In this document: piece by piece, positions 16,882 through 26,518 of the stretch
Position numbering within the stretch: position 1 is the stretch's first letter
Layout: the number at the start of each line of letters is the position of its first letter
Assembly: GCA_035384605.1 (NCBI GenBank)
Contig: DAOOIV010000010.1
Span: 17,113 to 81,112, forward strand
Reading direction: 5' to 3'
DNA length: 64,000 bases
Origin: Phycisphaerae bacterium
GTDB taxonomy: Bacteria; Planctomycetota; Phycisphaerae; UBA1845; PWPN01
Notes under the pieces: generated by a model
The model's input: the letters and a program-made list of their open reading frames with translations, nothing else
What the model was told of the DNA's origin: nothing
Database searches by the model: none
Translations under genes and position numbers: made by a program

Positions 16882-18339
16882 ATGAGCAGCGCGTGGCGCA
16901 CCGAGCATGATCTGATCGGCAGCCTGCCCGTTCCGGCCGATGCCTTGTACGGCATTCACACCGCCCGGGCACTGCGGCATTTCACGCTGGCCGGCCGGCC
17001 CGTACACCCTCAAATGATCCGGGCCTACGGAACCGTGAAGCTCGCCTGCGCGATGACCAACCGGGCCTTGGGATGCTGGACCGATGACCCAGCCAAGGCC
17101 GACGCCATCGAACGCGCATGCCGCGAGATGGGCGAGGGATTGCTCGACGGCGGCGTACAGGTTGACCTGCTGCAAGGCGGAGCCGGCACCAGTACCAACA
17201 TGAACGTCAATGAAGTCCTGGCCAATCGCGCCCTTCAAATCCTGGGCGAACCGCTCGGTGAATACCGGCGAGTCAGTCCGCTGGACGACATCAACCTTCA
17301 CCAATCCACGAATGACACTTACCCGACGGCCCTCAGACTGGCCGCCATCCGCATGCTTGCCGGGCTGGAAGAACGCGTAGTCGGTCTACAAGAAGCCTTC
17401 CAGGCCGCCGAGAAGCGCTTTGCCCACGTGGTCAAGGTCGGACGCACCCAGATGCAGGATGCGGTGTTGATCACGCTCGGGCGGGAAATGGCCGCGTATG
17501 CCGAAGCGTTCAGCCGTGATCGCTGGCGCATCTACAAATGCCAGGAGCGGCTGAGAGTTGTCAATCTGGGCGGCACGGCAATCGGAACGGGGCTTGCAGC
17601 CCCTCGGGATTTCATCTTTCGAGTTGCAGAGACGCTGCGAGACCTGACCGGCATCGGCTTTGCGCGAGCCGAAAACCTTGTCGATGCCACACAAAACGCC
17701 GATGTCTTCGTTGAGGTCTCCGGGATTCTCAAGGCTTGCGCGGCGTCGCTCCTCAAAATATGCACGGACCTTCGTTTCATGTCTTCTGGCCCGGAGGCGG
17801 GCGTGGGTGAGATCCGTCTGCCACAGCTTCAGGCAGGCTCTTCGATCATGCCCGGCAAGGTCAACCCGGTCATCCCCGAGGCCGTCAGCCAGGCGGCGAT
17901 GCTGGTCATGGGGCATGACGCGACCCTGACAATGGCTTGTGCCGCCGGAAACCTGGAACTGAATCCCTTTTTGCCGCTGGTGGCCTGCTGCCTGCTGGAG
18001 AGCATCGAACTACTCGAGCGAAGCTGCGACGCGCTGCGAAGGTATTGTGTCGAAGGTATCGAAGCCGACGAGGCCCGTTGCCGTCGCCATGTGGATGCCG
18101 CCACGGCCACGGTGACCGCCCTGCTGCCGGCTCTGGGCTATGAACAAGCGTGCCGCATCGCGCTCAAAGCACGCCAGGGCGGACGTTGCATTCGCGATGT
18201 CGTTGTCGAAGAGGGGTTGTTGACCGCCCAGGCATTCGATGAGATGGTCAGCCCCGAGGCCGTCTGTCGTCTCGGCTCGCCCATGATCAGGCGGCCGAAC
18301 GCTGAGTATGGGCCTGTCGGCCAAGGCGGGGCGCCATGA
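16882..18339 (+). CDS. Aspartase/fumarase-family ammonia-lyase in the hydrogenase maturation operon
   Basis: 485 residues of the aspartase/fumarase superfamily, with the signature GSSIMPGKVNP, the substrate-loop TSTNMNVNEV and HQSTNDTYPT. The N-terminal YGIHTARA is aspartase-like. Aspartate ammonia-lyase genes are known to recur inside hydE/F/G clusters of anaerobes, where they are thought to supply nitrogen for the bridging dithiomethylamine of the H-cluster. This copy sits between hydG and hydF with a 4-bp overlap into hydF, which supports that role. A general aspartase or fumarase role is not excluded. Confidence 0.85.
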   Translation: MSSAWRTEHDLIGSLPVPADALYGIHTARALRHFTLAGRPVHPQMIRAYGTVKLACAMTNRALGCWTDDPAKADAIERACREMGEGLLDGGVQVDLLQGGAGTSTNMNVNEVLANRALQILGEPLGEYRRVSPLDDINLHQSTNDTYPTALRLAAIRMLAGLEERVVGLQEAFQAAEKRFAHVVKVGRTQMQDAVLITLGREMAAYAEAFSRDRWRIYKCQERLRVVNLGGTAIGTGLAAPRDFIFRVAETLRDLTGIGFARAENLVDATQNADVFVEVSGILKACAASLLKICTDLRFMSSGPEAGVGEIRLPQLQAGSSIMPGKVNPVIPEAVSQAAMLVMGHDATLTMACAAGNLELNPFLPLVACCLLESIELLERSCDALRRYCVEGIEADEARCRRHVDAATATVTALLPALGYEQACRIALKARQGGRCIRDVVVEEGLLTAQAFDEMVSPEAVCRLGSPMIRRPNAEYGPVGQGGAP

Positions 18340-19607
18340 CCACTTCGACACCCAAAGGATTTCGGCTCCATATCGGCATTTTCGGACGCCGAAACGTCGG
18401 CAAATCCAGCCTGCTCAACGCCGTTACCCGGCAGAACGTGTCCATCGTGTCCGAATTCGCCGGAACCACGACCGACCCGGTCGAGAAGCCCATGGAGCTG
18501 CTGCCGCTCGGTCCGGTGTTGTTCATCGACACCGCCGGAGTGGACGACGCGGGGGCCTTGGGCGAATTGCGCGTCGGAAAAACGCGCCAGGTGTTTGATC
18601 GCACGGACCTGGGCGTGATCGTCGCCGAGCCGTCAATCTGGAGTGATTTCGAGGAACGCATCCTCAATGAACTGGCCTCGCGACAAATCCCGGTGCTCGT
18701 GGTGTTCAACAAATGCGACGTGGCGATGCCGGACGCGGCGGTTGTCGAGCGGCTTGCCGCTCGAAAGGTGCCCGTGGTTCGGACGGCGGCAACCTCCGGC
18801 CAGGGCATCCTCGATTTCCGCCAGGCCCTGCTGGACAACGCTCCGGCCGACTTCGTGAACAACCCGCGTATCCTCGCAGACATCGTCGGGCCGGGCGAGA
18901 TGGCGGTGCTGGTCGTTCCCATCGACAAGGAAGCCCCAAAGGGTCGGTTGATCCTGCCGCAGGTTCAGGCCATTCGCGACCTGCTGGACGGCGATGCTTA
19001 CTGCATGGTGGTCAAGGAGCGGGAGCTCCGCAATGCCCTGGACCGGCTGAAATCGCCGCCCAAGCTCGTGGTCACCGATTCGCAGGCCTTTCTCAAGGTC
19101 GCGGCGGATACGCCCGCTGAGGTCATGCTGACCAGCTTCTCGATTCTGTTTGCGAGGTTCAAAGGCGACCTGATCACCCAGGTCGAAGGGACGCTGGCCG
19201 TCGACTCGCTGGTTGCCGGGGACCGGATCCTCGTCGCCGAAGCATGTTCGCATCATCCCATCGGCGAGGACATCGGTCGGGTGAAGATTCCTCGGTGGCT
19301 GACGCAATACGTCGGCGGGAAGATCGAGTTTGTCACCGTTCAAGGGCACGATTTCCCCGAGGACCTCTCGTCCTACAAGCTGATTATTCACTGCGGAGCC
19401 TGCATGTGGAACCGCCGCGAAATGCTCAGCCGAATCATGCGATGCCGGCAGGCCCGGATACCCATCACCAACTACGGCCTGGTCATCGCCCACAGCCTGG
19501 GAATACTGGAGCGGGCGTTGCAACCATTCCCGGCCGCACTCGAAATACTCCGTCGTGCCCGCGATTTCGGTGCAGCCGCATCGCGTCAAGCGCAGGGCCT
19601 GCCGTGA
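18336..19607 (+). CDS. hydF: HydF, GTPase scaffold of H-cluster maturation
   Basis: 423 residues. The N-terminal GTPase domain has G1 GRRNVGKSS, a G3-like DTAG and G4 NKCD. A dimerisation domain follows, then the cluster-binding domain with EACSHHP and HCGACMWNRREM, whose Cys residues hold the [4Fe-4S] cluster on which the [2Fe] precursor is carried. The conserved PITNYGLVIAH segment is also there. It overlaps the aspartase gene and hydE by 4 bp each. Confidence 0.96.
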   Translation: MTTSTPKGFRLHIGIFGRRNVGKSSLLNAVTRQNVSIVSEFAGTTTDPVEKPMELLPLGPVLFIDTAGVDDAGALGELRVGKTRQVFDRTDLGVIVAEPSIWSDFEERILNELASRQIPVLVVFNKCDVAMPDAAVVERLAARKVPVVRTAATSGQGILDFRQALLDNAPADFVNNPRILADIVGPGEMAVLVVPIDKEAPKGRLILPQVQAIRDLLDGDAYCMVVKERELRNALDRLKSPPKLVVTDSQAFLKVAADTPAEVMLTSFSILFARFKGDLITQVEGTLAVDSLVAGDRILVAEACSHHPIGEDIGRVKIPRWLTQYVGGKIEFVTVQGHDFPEDLSSYKLIIHCGACMWNRREMLSRIMRCRQARIPITNYGLVIAHSLGILERALQPFPAALEILRRARDFGAAASRQAQGLP

Positions 19608-20677
19608 ACCGGACTCCTCCCGCCGCCGCACCCACACCCACACGCGAGGAGCTCTTGCGATGGCTTCGCGAGGATGACGCATCGCGGCTGGGGCAATTGT
19701 GGACGATGGCCGATGAAACGCGCCGCCGAAACGTGGGTGACGCCGTCCACCTGCGCGGGTTGATCGAAATATCCAATCACTGTGTGCGCGAGTGTGCCTA
19801 CTGTGGCCTGCGGGCGCCGAACCGATCCTTGCGACGATATCGGATGACCGCCGACGAGATCATGGCCTGCACGGCCGCCGCGGTCGAGTTCGGATACGGT
19901 ACGGTCGTGCTCCAATCCGGCGAGGACGATGGCATCAGGCAACAATGGCTGGCCGACGTCATTCGCAAGATCAAGAGCGAAACGAGTCTAGCCGTCACGC
20001 TCAGCCTCGGCGAGCGGCCCGAGGAGGACCTGGCTGCCTGGCGCCAGGCCGGCGCCGACCGCTACTTGCTGCGGTTTGAAACGTCCGACCCCGTGCTATA
20101 CAAGCTCATTCACCCGCCGCGCCCTGGGCGGTTATCCGACCGCTTTGCCATTCTGAACCAGCTCCGGGAACTGGGCTATGAAGTCGGCAGCGGCGTTATG
20201 ATCGGCATCCCTGGACAGACGTACGACAGCCTCGCGGATGATCTCGAAGCTTTCCGGCGGCTTGACCTCGATATGATCGGCGTGGGACCGTACATCTCTC
20301 ACCCCGCGACGCCTCTGGCCAAACACTCAGGCCTCCGCCCGATACCCCCCGAGCAACAGGTGCCGAACACCGAATTAATGACCTACAAGGTCCTTGCCCT
20401 GACGCGTCTGGTCCGCCCCGACGCGAACATCCCCAGCACCACCGCCCTGGCAACGCTCAACAAGGACGCCGGACGGGAACTGGGCCTGTCACGCGGGGCC
20501 AACGTGGTGATGCCCAATCTCACCCCCCCGCAATACCGCACCCTGTACGAAATCTACCCGTCGAAAGCCTGCCTTTTTGAGAATGCGGAAGACTGCCGAT
20601 CCTGCCTCAAGAACCGCATCCTGGCCATGGGACGGACCATCGGCCAAGGACCGGGCAGCCGGCGGCAGACCGCCTGA
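19604..20677 (+). CDS. hydE: HydE, radical-SAM H-cluster maturase
   Basis: 357 residues from the GTG at 19604, which overlaps the hydF stop as GTGA. The frame extends further upstream but that part lies inside hydF. The radical-SAM motif is CVRECAYCGLR near residue 56, followed by GERPEED and the HydE/BioB-like barrel (GVMIGIPGQTYD). The C-terminus keeps CLFENAEDCRSC. HydE acts after HydG in building the dithiomethylamine bridge. It is the last gene of the 13-kb hyd operon. Confidence 0.96.
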   Translation: MNRTPPAAAPTPTREELLRWLREDDASRLGQLWTMADETRRRNVGDAVHLRGLIEISNHCVRECAYCGLRAPNRSLRRYRMTADEIMACTAAAVEFGYGTVVLQSGEDDGIRQQWLADVIRKIKSETSLAVTLSLGERPEEDLAAWRQAGADRYLLRFETSDPVLYKLIHPPRPGRLSDRFAILNQLRELGYEVGSGVMIGIPGQTYDSLADDLEAFRRLDLDMIGVGPYISHPATPLAKHSGLRPIPPEQQVPNTELMTYKVLALTRLVRPDANIPSTTALATLNKDAGRELGLSRGANVVMPNLTPPQYRTLYEIYPSKACLFENAEDCRSCLKNRILAMGRTIGQGPGSRRQTA

Positions 20678-20754
20678 TTGACTGCCCCCTCGTAAGTTGT
20701 GTCAACCGCCCAATCCGCTAAACTGTGCATGGCAACCATCACCGGAGCACAGAA

Positions 20755-21198
20755 ATGGACATGCAGCAGATCGCTCGTTTTTTCGACCGTGACAAGCTGG
20801 CCAAGCACCTGGACATCGAGCTGGTCGACGTCTCGCCCGGCCAGGCGACGACTCGGATGACCATCCAGGACAAACACCTCAACGGAGTCAACATCACCCA
20901 CGGCGGGGCAATCTTCTCACTCGCCGATTTTGCCTTCGCGGTGGCCTCGAATTCCCATGGCACGCTGGCGGTCGCGATCAACGCCAACATCTCCTTCCTG
21001 AAAGCCACCACCAGTGGCGTGCTCACCGCCAGAGCACGGGAAGTCGCCCGCAGCAAACGGCTCGCCACCTATCAGATCGAGGTAACCGACGAGGAAGGCG
21101 CGACCGTCGCCGGCTTTCAGGGAACCGTCTACCGCAAGCAGGAACCGCTCCCGCTCGAAGAAGACCTTACTCCACCTTCATCTGGCGGCGGTCGATGA
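20755..21198 (+). CDS. paaI: PaaI-type hotdog thioesterase
   Basis: 147 residues from the ATG at 20755. The PaaI/4HBT motif NITHGGAIFSLADFAFA supplies the usual HGG and active-site Asp. PaaI enzymes hydrolyse aryl-CoA or ring-hydroxylated phenylacetyl-CoA. It lies next to two PaaK ligases on the opposite strand, and its last 32 bases overlap the end of the convergent paaK. The context suggests CoA release for arylacetyl-CoA esters. Confidence 0.85.
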   Translation: MDMQQIARFFDRDKLAKHLDIELVDVSPGQATTRMTIQDKHLNGVNITHGGAIFSLADFAFAVASNSHGTLAVAINANISFLKATTSGVLTARAREVARSKRLATYQIEVTDEEGATVAGFQGTVYRKQEPLPLEEDLTPPSSGGGR

Positions 21199-22492
21199 CC
21201 CGTTTGGCCTTGCCCTGAAAGCGCTCCAGCGACTGCGGCTTGACCAGCTCGACGTTCATCCGCAGCCCGGTAATGGCGTGGATCTCGCGATCGATGCGGT
21301 CGCGAAGGGCCTGCATTTCCCGCATACGGTCGGAAAAATCCTCCGGCCGGACCTCGACACGCACGGTGACCTGGTCAAGGGCCCCCGGACGCGACAACTC
21401 GATCTGGTAGTGCGGCGAAGTGCCCTCGACACGCAGCAGAGCCTCTTCGATCTGAGAGGGAAAGACGTTGACGCCGCGAATGATCAGCATGTCGTCGGTC
21501 CGACCGATGACCCGGCTCATCCGCACCGTCGTCCGCCCGCAGCGGCAGGGCGTATCGTCCAGTCGGGCGATGTCGCGGGTGCGGTAGCGGATCAGCGGCA
21601 AGGCCTCCTTGGTGATGGTGGTGAAAACCAGTTCGCCGGCTTCGCCCGTGGCCACGGGCTCCAGCGTGTCGGGATCCACGCACTCGACGATGAAGTGATC
21701 CTCCTGAATGTGCATGCCCTGCTGAAGAGTGCACTCTCCGCTGACGCCCGGACCGATCACCTCGCTGAGCCCGTAGTTGTTGAAGGCTACGATGCCCAGC
21801 TCCTGTTCGATCCGGGTCCGCATGTCCTCGGTCCACGGCTCGGCGCCGAAGTGCCCGAACTTGAGCGGTATCTGCTCGGGGGTCATGCCCTGATCCCGGG
21901 CCGCCTCGGCGATGTTGAGGGCGTAGCTCGGCGTGCAGATCAGCACCTGCACGTTCAAGTCGCAGATCAGCATGAGCTGACGAGGGGTGTTCCCGGCCGA
22001 CGCCGGCACGATCGCCGCCCCGACCTTCTCGACGCCCTGGTGCAGACCGAAACCTCCAGTGAACAATCCGTAACCGAACGCAATCTGCACGAAGTGCTCC
22101 GGCCGAAGCCCGCCCGCGACCAGGAAGCGGGCGCACAGATTCGACCAGATGTCCATGTCCTGGGCCGTGTAGGCGACAAACGTCGGTTTGCCCGTCGTGC
22201 CGGATGAACCGTGAATACGGACCAGTTTTTCACGCTCTACGGCCAGGAAACCCAAGGGATAATAACGTCGAAGGTCGTCTTTAGTGGTGAAAGGAAGACG
22301 TCGAAGATCGTCCAGCGAACGAATCGAATCGGCGCTCACGCCGGTGCTGGCGAATGCCTCCCTGTAGAAGGGAACGTCTGCGACGCGCCTGACGCAATCC
22401 TTGAGCCGCTCAAGCTGCAGCCGACGAAGCTCGGCCCGCGGCATCGTCTCGGCAGGATCCCAGATCCGATTCTCCACCTTGAACTGGGCCAT
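21167..22492 (-). CDS. paaK: Phenylacetate-CoA ligase (PaaK family), copy 1
   Basis: 441 residues, starting MAQFKVENRIW. The AMP-binding motifs are HGSSGTTGKP and NNYGLSEVIGPG, and a C-terminal lid domain carries RTDDMLIIRGVNVFPSQIE, all diagnostic of PaaK. The frame continues upstream but only as a shadow of the ACT gene. It is the last gene of the leftward ior/paaK operon and overlaps convergent paaI. With IorAB it could form or consume arylacetyl-CoA. Which direction it runs cannot be seen. Confidence 0.93.
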   Translation of the reverse strand: MAQFKVENRIWDPAETMPRAELRRLQLERLKDCVRRVADVPFYREAFASTGVSADSIRSLDDLRRLPFTTKDDLRRYYPLGFLAVEREKLVRIHGSSGTTGKPTFVAYTAQDMDIWSNLCARFLVAGGLRPEHFVQIAFGYGLFTGGFGLHQGVEKVGAAIVPASAGNTPRQLMLICDLNVQVLICTPSYALNIAEAARDQGMTPEQIPLKFGHFGAEPWTEDMRTRIEQELGIVAFNNYGLSEVIGPGVSGECTLQQGMHIQEDHFIVECVDPDTLEPVATGEAGELVFTTITKEALPLIRYRTRDIARLDDTPCRCGRTTVRMSRVIGRTDDMLIIRGVNVFPSQIEEALLRVEGTSPHYQIELSRPGALDQVTVRVEVRPEDFSDRMREMQALRDRIDREIHAITGLRMNVELVKPQSLERFQGKAKRVIDRRQMKVE

Positions 22493-22578
22493 CACACTCA
22501 CCATCCGCTTTCCCGGGCCGGCGGCACAAGCCCGACGGAAACCCCGATCGCAGGACTTCGCCCGTCGGATTCGCCCGA

Positions 22579-23019
22579 CTAGACGTTCGCCTGTTCGTAT
22601 ATTTCCACGCTCGATACCGGGTTGATACCCTTGGCTTGAAAGGCCTCCACCGCCGCGTCCATGTCCTCGAAGCGGAACACCAGGACCGCGCGGTTGCCCC
22701 GCCGGAACGTGAACGAGTACGTGTACTCGATGTTCAGCGAGAATTCCTCGATCACCGCGAGGATGTCGTCCAGCCCGCCGGGATGGTCGGGAACCTCCAG
22801 GGCGATCACCTCGGTGACATTGACCACGCAGCCGCCCTTCTCCAGCGCCGCCTTGGCCTTCTGCCAGTCCTGCACGATCATCCTGAGAATGCCGAACTGC
22901 TGGGTGTCGGCCAGGCACAGCGTCAGGATGTTCACCCCCGCCTCGGCCAGGATGCGAATCGGGCTCCGCAACTGCCGCGGTTTATTCTCAATGAACAGTG
23001 AAAGCTGGTGAAGTTTCAT
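22579..23019 (-). CDS. Tandem ACT-domain protein
   Basis: 146 residues formed of two ACT domains (about 3-70 and 72-140), starting MKLHQLSLFIENKPRQL. Stand-alone tandem ACT proteins of this sort are commonly found beside PaaK and IorAB genes and probably sense an aromatic or branched amino acid. It lies between the two paaK genes, 14 bp after copy 2. Confidence 0.85.
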   Translation of the reverse strand: MKLHQLSLFIENKPRQLRSPIRILAEAGVNILTLCLADTQQFGILRMIVQDWQKAKAALEKGGCVVNVTEVIALEVPDHPGGLDDILAVIEEFSLNIEYTYSFTFRRGNRAVLVFRFEDMDAAVEAFQAKGINPVSSVEIYEQANV

Positions 23020-23033
23020 GGTCCGACCTCTTT

Positions 23034-24368
23034 CTACTCGTTCCTGCGATCGATGACTCTCTTGGCCTTGCCCTGGCTCCGCTCAATGGTGTGCGGCTCC
23101 ACCAGACGCAGGTTGACCCGAATTCCGATGATATGCTCGATCGAACTGGCCAGCTTCTGCTTCAAGGCCTCCAGCGACCGCACCTTGTCACTGAACCACT
23201 CGGCGAGCACCTCGACCTCGACGGTGATCTGGTCGAGCCCTTTCTCGCGGGTGAGAATGATCTGGTAGTGCGGCAGGGTACCTTCCACCGCCAGCAGGGC
23301 GGCCTCGATCTGAGACGGATAGACGTTGACGCCGCGAATGATGAACATATCGTCGCTGCGCCGGGAGATCCGGCGGATCCGCCGGATCGTGCGCCCGCAG
23401 CGGCTCGGGCCGCTGATGAACGCCGTGATGTCGCGGGTGCGGTAACGAATGACCGGCATGGCCTTCTTACTCAGGGTCGTCAGCACCAGCTCCCCCTCCT
23501 GGCCCTCCGGCAGAACCTCACACGTCTCCGGATCGATGATTTCAGGATAGAAATGGTCCTCGAAGATGAACAGGCCCTCCTGGTACGGCGTCTCGGACGC
23601 CACGCCCGGACCGATGATCTCCGAAAGACCGTAGATGTCCATCGCCTTGATGCCCGATTCCCTCTCGATGTACTGGCGCATCGCCTCGCTCCAGGGTTCC
23701 GCTCCGAAAACACCGGCTCGCAGGGGCAGTTGGCGAATATCCACGCCCAGTTCCTTGGCCCGCTCGATCAGGTGGATGAAGTAGGTCGGCGTGCAGCATA
23801 TCGCCGTCACGCCGAAATCCTTCATCACCATGATCTGCCGGTCCGTGTTGCCCCCGGAGATGGGAATGACGGTGGCCCCGAGGGCCTCGCCGCCGTAGTG
23901 GGCCCCCAGACCGCCCGTGAACAGGCCGTAACCATACGCGTTCTGAATGATGTCGCCCCGGTGCAGTCCGCACGCCGCGAAGGTGCGCACCATGACGCTG
24001 GCCCAGACCTCCAGGTCTTCCTGAGTGTAGGCCACCACGATCGGCTTGCCCGTCGTCCCGCTCGACGCGTGTAACCGGACGATTTCCTGCATGGGGCTCG
24101 CAAAAAGACCGAACGGATATGTGTCCCGCAGGTCCGTCTTGACCATGAACGGCATCTTGGCGACGTCGTCCAGTGACCGGATGTCGGCCGGCGTCAGCCC
24201 TCGCTCCTGCATGCGCTGGCGGAAAAGCTCGACGTGATCGTAGGCCCGCCGGACGACGGCCGTGAGCCGACGAAACTGCAGATCTCGCAACTGCGGTATC
24301 GGCAGAAAGTCCGGAGCGCTGGCCGGGTGAAAACCGCCCGGCAAATCATTCCACATTTCCTTGTACAT
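23034..24368 (-). CDS. paaK: Phenylacetate-CoA ligase (PaaK family), copy 2
   Basis: 444 residues, with HASSGTTGKP, DIYGLSEIIGPG and RSDDMFIIRGVNVYPSQIE motifs. It is clearly paralogous to copy 1 but well diverged, so the two probably differ in acyl substrate (for example phenylacetate versus indole- or hydroxyphenylacetate). It is positioned directly downstream of iorB in the same operon. Confidence 0.93.
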   Translation of the reverse strand: MYKEMWNDLPGGFHPASAPDFLPIPQLRDLQFRRLTAVVRRAYDHVELFRQRMQERGLTPADIRSLDDVAKMPFMVKTDLRDTYPFGLFASPMQEIVRLHASSGTTGKPIVVAYTQEDLEVWASVMVRTFAACGLHRGDIIQNAYGYGLFTGGLGAHYGGEALGATVIPISGGNTDRQIMVMKDFGVTAICCTPTYFIHLIERAKELGVDIRQLPLRAGVFGAEPWSEAMRQYIERESGIKAMDIYGLSEIIGPGVASETPYQEGLFIFEDHFYPEIIDPETCEVLPEGQEGELVLTTLSKKAMPVIRYRTRDITAFISGPSRCGRTIRRIRRISRRSDDMFIIRGVNVYPSQIEAALLAVEGTLPHYQIILTREKGLDQITVEVEVLAEWFSDKVRSLEALKQKLASSIEHIIGIRVNLRLVEPHTIERSQGKAKRVIDRRNE

Positions 24369-24397
24369 TGGTCTTCTCCCGTGCGATAACGCCGGTC

Positions 24398-24916
24398 TCA
24401 GCAGGCCGACGAAGCCTGTTTCTCGCGCCCGACCGATCGACCGAGCAGAAAAGCCTTGATATTCGCTTCGTGCAGTTTCTCCGCAAGGCTGCCCTTCACC
24501 GCCGATAACCAGGTCGACTCCGGCAGCGGCAAATACGCGCTCAGCACGCCGAGCAGGGCAACGTTCAGGCTGCGCGGGCTGTCCAGCGATGTGACCGGCA
24601 CGTCGTCCGGGACGATCATCACCCCTCCCGGCTTGAGATGCCGCTTGCTGCCCTCAACCTCTTCAGGGGCCATCACCACGACGAAATCGGCCTCGCCTGC
24701 CGGAACCATCGGGCTGAAAACCTCGGCTCCAAAGCGAACGTCGCTGGTCACCGATCCGCCTCGCTGCGCCATGCCGTGGACCTCGCTCTTCTTCACGTCG
24801 AGGCCCTCGTCGAAAGCCACTTGGGCCAGGATATCCGAGGCCTTGAGCACTCCCTGACCCCCGAGTCCGGCAATCACGACGTTGGTCACACCACTGGCCA
24901 CGTTTTCCTCCGTCAT
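24398..24916 (-). CDS. iorB: IorB, indolepyruvate:ferredoxin oxidoreductase beta subunit
   Basis: 172 residues of the POR gamma-type fold: VVIAGLGGQGVLKASDILAQVA near the N-terminus and KKSEVHGMAQRGGSV, as in IorB. It follows iorA without a gap. IorAB oxidatively decarboxylates arylpyruvates to arylacetyl-CoA, reducing ferredoxin. Confidence 0.93.
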   Translation of the reverse strand: MTEENVASGVTNVVIAGLGGQGVLKASDILAQVAFDEGLDVKKSEVHGMAQRGGSVTSDVRFGAEVFSPMVPAGEADFVVVMAPEEVEGSKRHLKPGGVMIVPDDVPVTSLDSPRSLNVALLGVLSAYLPLPESTWLSAVKGSLAEKLHEANIKAFLLGRSVGREKQASSAC

Positions 24917-26518
24917 CTATTTGTTGCCTCCCGACGAGGCCGCCTGTTCATATGCCTTGATTCTGGCCGTGGCCAGCAGACAAGGACGTCGCGCGATGAT
25001 CAACGTCAACTCGTCGGCCGCCAAGCTGTCGCTCACCAGCTTCTCGAACGCCGACTCGTCCTTGGTGGCATCCACGACGTGGACATTGCGAATCCCCAGC
25101 GACCGGGCCAGGTCCTCGTACGAGACTTTCCCCGTCGGTTCGTGCATGAGCGTGCGGCCGGTACCCGGATGCTCCTGCAGGCCCGTCATCGCCGTCGTGC
25201 CGTTGTCCAGAATCAGTATAACGTGGCCGGTGGGAGGAGGATTGTAGACCATCTCAACCAGGCCGGTGATTCCGCTGTGAACGAAGGTGCTGTCCCCGAT
25301 GACGCTGACCACCCGCCGCGCCTGCTCGGGGGGCAGTACCTGCCGCAAACCCAGACCGACCCCGATGCTCGCCCCCATGCACACGCAACTGTCCATCGCT
25401 TGGTAGGGGGGCAGAACGCCCAGCGTGTAACAGCCGATGTCGCCCGCCACGATGCATTTCAGCTTGCTGAGCACGCCGAAGACCGAGCGGTGCGGGCAGC
25501 TCAGGCACAGCGCCGGCGGCTTGCCTCGCGGCGGAGCCGGCTCGGGCGTGGTGTCACCGGCCAGGATCCGGCGAACCCGGGCAACGTTCAATTCCCCGAA
25601 ACGATACATCTCCGGCTTGCCCGCAACCTCAATGCCGCCGGCCCGGAGCGACTCAACCAGGTACGGATCGCCTTCCTCGATGACCAAGCAGCGATCGACT
25701 CCGGCGGCGAACTTGCGAGCCGTCTCCATCGGCAGCGGATGGGTCATTCCCAGCTTCAGCACGCTCGCTTGCGGGGCCGCCTCGCGAACGTGAACGTAGG
25801 AGATGCCCGAGGTGATGATGCCCAGGCCGTGATCTCCGTCGATGACCCGATGAAGCCCCGAGGTCTCATTCCATGCCGCAATCTGGGCGATCTTTTCCCG
25901 CAGCCGCCGGTGTGCGGGACGGGCATGGGCCGGAATCATGACCCGACCTGCGATATCGTGTTCGAACCTCGGCGCCGGCGCCGGCATCTCGCCGACCGGC
26001 CGCACGACGGTTTTGGAGTGGCATACCCGCGTGGTCATCCTCAGGATGACCGGAATCTTCCACTTCTCAGAGATCTCCACGGCCCGCAGTGTGAAATCAA
26101 AAGCCTCCTGCGAATCCGAAGGCTCGAGCATCGGCACGGCCGCCGCCGCCGCATACCTGCGGTTATCCTGCTCGTTCTGGCTCGACGCCATCCCCGGATC
26201 GTCGGCCGAAACCACGAGCAGCGCCCCGACCACCCCCGTATAGGCGGCCGTAAACAGCGGATCTGCGGCCACGTTCAAGCCGACGTGCTTCATCGTCACC
26301 AGAGCTCTGGCTCCGCCGAAGGCCGCCCCCAGGGCTACTTCCAAGGCCACCTTCTCATTCGGCGCCCACTGAGCCTTGCCACCCATCTCCCCGAAGGTCT
26401 CCAGGATTTCCGTCGATGGCGTGCCAGGGTAGCCGCTGCCGAGGGCCACACCTGCGCGGCGGGCGGCTAAGGCAACCGCTTCGTTCCCGCTCAATAACAC
26501 ACGATCAGTCTGCTGCAT
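24917..26518 (-). CDS. iorA: IorA, indolepyruvate oxidoreductase alpha subunit lacking the ferredoxin domain
   Basis: 533 residues. The N-terminal half is the pyrimidine-binding domain (LSGNEAVALAARRAGV, GYPGTPSTEI). The C-terminal half is the TPP/Mg domain (GDIGCYTLG, GDSTFVHSGITGLVEMVYN). The protein stops about 25 residues after IIARRPCLL. Typical IorA continues there with a two-[4Fe-4S] ferredoxin domain (CxxCxxC...CP), and no such motif exists here. It is cotranscribed with iorB, an ACT gene, two paaK genes and a YbgC-type thioesterase. Confidence 0.92.
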   Translation of the reverse strand: MQQTDRVLLSGNEAVALAARRAGVALGSGYPGTPSTEILETFGEMGGKAQWAPNEKVALEVALGAAFGGARALVTMKHVGLNVAADPLFTAAYTGVVGALLVVSADDPGMASSQNEQDNRRYAAAAAVPMLEPSDSQEAFDFTLRAVEISEKWKIPVILRMTTRVCHSKTVVRPVGEMPAPAPRFEHDIAGRVMIPAHARPAHRRLREKIAQIAAWNETSGLHRVIDGDHGLGIITSGISYVHVREAAPQASVLKLGMTHPLPMETARKFAAGVDRCLVIEEGDPYLVESLRAGGIEVAGKPEMYRFGELNVARVRRILAGDTTPEPAPPRGKPPALCLSCPHRSVFGVLSKLKCIVAGDIGCYTLGVLPPYQAMDSCVCMGASIGVGLGLRQVLPPEQARRVVSVIGDSTFVHSGITGLVEMVYNPPPTGHVILILDNGTTAMTGLQEHPGTGRTLMHEPTGKVSYEDLARSLGIRNVHVVDATKDESAFEKLVSDSLAADELTLIIARRPCLLATARIKAYEQAASSGGNK

